Positions 60,268-61,373 of a stretch of DNA of 61,373 nt are shown here, piece by piece; within the stretch, counting starts at the first letter, position 1; the number at the start of each line of letters is the position of its first letter. The DNA is from Bifidobacteriaceae bacterium (GTDB taxonomy: Bacteria > Actinomycetota > Actinomycetes > Actinomycetales > Bifidobacteriaceae). Below the pieces are notes generated by a model. The model ran no database searches. It had not been told where the DNA came from and saw nothing but the letters and a program-made list of their open reading frames with translations. Location: positions 1 to 61,373 of the forward strand of contig JAQXZM010000037.1 in NCBI GenBank assembly GCA_029227215.1, written 5' to 3'. A program made the position numbers and the translations under genes.

Positions 60268-61371
60268 GTGGCTTGTAAACCACCATCGTTATTTGATGAG
60301 GTGATGGCATTGCGGCAACCCGGGGCTATTGGACCATTCATGGATGTGTTCGCGTTCGATGCCATCGCTCTGATATTTGTTCATGGTGATCTTGTGCTGC
60401 CCGCTTGGGGAAAGGCCGGCGGCCCTGACCCGGACACGGCATGGAATGATGAGCCAATTCCCACGGTGAAACCCACTGGATTTTTCGATATCCGGGGGCT
60501 GGTGGAGTTTTTCCGTTGGCCTATGAATCCTTTCTTCCTTGCAGTGGTGCTGTTTTGGGAATGCATCATCGGCTACTGGCTTTCGGTGGGCTGGATGATT
60601 CTTCATGACTGGCCGCAGGACGAGTACTGGACGTTCGGCGCAGTGTGGGAGTGTTTCTTCCCGGTGTTTTTTGGGTCGTTCTTTCTCGCAAGGGCTGTAG
60701 TCGTCTTCGCATGCATGGCATCTTCGGCAGGACATCGTGTGGAGGGCCGGCTGTGCAAGTGGGATGGTGAGACGGGGCTGTTCGTGCCGCTCGTGTCATA
60801 CCATGGCTTGGACGAGCATAAGGAGGTTCTTGTTTGCCCGGGCACGATACGAGGTCGCCTGATGCGTCCGATGGTGACGGCAGTGGACTACCTGCCTGAC
60901 CTAGAGGACGGCTGCACGATGGACGTATATGTGTGCCCATGGAGGCATGGCAGGGATTTCCTGGGTGCCAACAGGCGCCACCAGTTTGCACTTGCGGTAT
61001 GCAACTTCTTGGTGGGCGCCGCTCTGGTGGCGTTTGGCGGATACCTGTTCTATTCGGCGTTCTTCGTATCTGGCAGCGTGATGGGTGCGGAACCATTGTG
61101 GAAATGGTGCTATCCGTTGACGTGGCTACTGCCATATGTCATGGTGGCGGTATGGCAGCTGTCGCAGTGGAAGTATGGTTGGGGCGACAGTTTGCCATGG
61201 ACGCCATGGCGCAGTTTCTTCTGGTGGCTTCGAGACGAAGGGAATGGGCGTCGTAACCAGCCGCGCCTATCCAGTGTCATCCGGGCGCGCGGGATGATGC
61301 AGAAAGAAGAGACAGAAGCAGATAATCGCGATGCTGCCAACAGCCAGCCGCGTTGGCCCCGCACTGCGTGA
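60268..61371 (+). CDS. multi-helix membrane protein, paralogue-like of the preceding gene
   Basis: 367 residues from GTG 60268; ATG 60304 with GATGAGGTG before it is an alternative. Helices are visible at FLAVVLFWECIIGYWLSVGW, FFPVFFGSFFLARAVVVFAC, FLVGAALVAFGGYLFYSAFF and YPLTWLLPYVMVAVW. The soluble loop HRVEGRLCKWDGETGLFVPL, then VSYHGLDEHKEVLVC, parallels the loop of the 59761 gene. Unusually rich in Trp, Phe and Cys. GC is lower than the neighbours (32 of 60 in 60541-60600). Stop at 61369-61371. Possibly a transferred or species-specific operon. Confidence 0.65.
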   Translation: MACKPPSLFDEVMALRQPGAIGPFMDVFAFDAIALIFVHGDLVLPAWGKAGGPDPDTAWNDEPIPTVKPTGFFDIRGLVEFFRWPMNPFFLAVVLFWECIIGYWLSVGWMILHDWPQDEYWTFGAVWECFFPVFFGSFFLARAVVVFACMASSAGHRVEGRLCKWDGETGLFVPLVSYHGLDEHKEVLVCPGTIRGRLMRPMVTAVDYLPDLEDGCTMDVYVCPWRHGRDFLGANRRHQFALAVCNFLVGAALVAFGGYLFYSAFFVSGSVMGAEPLWKWCYPLTWLLPYVMVAVWQLSQWKYGWGDSLPWTPWRSFFWWLRDEGNGRRNQPRLSSVIRARGMMQKEETEADNRDAANSQPRWPRTA

Positions 61372-61373
61372 GC

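Overview
The window is a chromosomal segment of a high-GC Gram-positive bacterium, almost certainly a Bifidobacterium. The evidence is a set of actinobacterial marker genes: the mismatch nuclease NucS, the DUF2469 gene next to rplS-lepB-rnhB, and clpB behind a perfect HspR/HAIR operator. GatCAB, the atpBEFHAGDC order and the amino-acid use of the proteins agree. No rRNA, CRISPR array or intact insertion sequence was seen.

Layout. 1-2010: an amino-acid permease that runs off the left edge, an integrase scrap and a mucin-like lipoprotein. 2308-4252: a small AT-rich island at the 3' end of tRNA-fMet, bounded by a 50-bp direct repeat and holding an integrase remnant and one membrane acyltransferase. 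4509-13066: metA, then the eight-gene F1Fo ATPase operon. 13125-13776: the operon terminator runs into ten copies of a short palindromic repeat. 13891-28622: sugar O-acetyltransferase, nucS, a double-FKBP lipoprotein, a large membrane protein with a lipoprotein and a YbbN-like thioredoxin, tRNA-Arg, RidA, then permease-argS-lysA. 28958-33076: HAIR-clpB, a second cluster of the palindrome and an XRE regulator. 33354-35963: a copper P-type ATPase with an unusual architecture. 36329-43117: rmuC, a PRTase-like gene, a TrmH-family methyltransferase, gatCAB. 43550-47451: GNAT protein, DUF2469, rplS, lepB, rnhB, then tRNA-Gly. 47952-53588: small hypotheticals, mscL, rpsO, pnp. 53589-54602: a repeat-rich non-coding kilobase. 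54603-61371: DUF2726, a glycosyltransferase-like protein, aldo/keto reductase, PgeF, an IspD-type cytidylyltransferase and a lower-GC operon of three unknown genes.

How it fits together. Most of the window is conserved housekeeping: energy coupling, translation (argS, gatCAB, rplS, rpsO), RNA turnover (pnp, rnhB), proteostasis (clpB, ybbN), secretion (lepB) and mismatch repair (nucS). Accessory content sits in the tRNA island, the repeat clusters, the copper ATPase and the right-hand operon.

The points I rate highest are: (1) two clusters of one roughly 26-bp palindrome whose first copy is each time the core of a strong terminator; (2) a P1B-type copper ATPase ORF with an N-terminal cupredoxin-like domain and a C-terminal YHS domain that lacks essentially all of its nucleotide-binding domain; (3) a duplicated hairpin module of about 124 nt, 354 bp apart; (4) a recurrent TANNNT box 6-8 nt before the start codon of at least eleven genes, pointing to widespread leaderless transcription; (5) the tRNA-fMet island in which both the native and the imported terminator can still be recognised.
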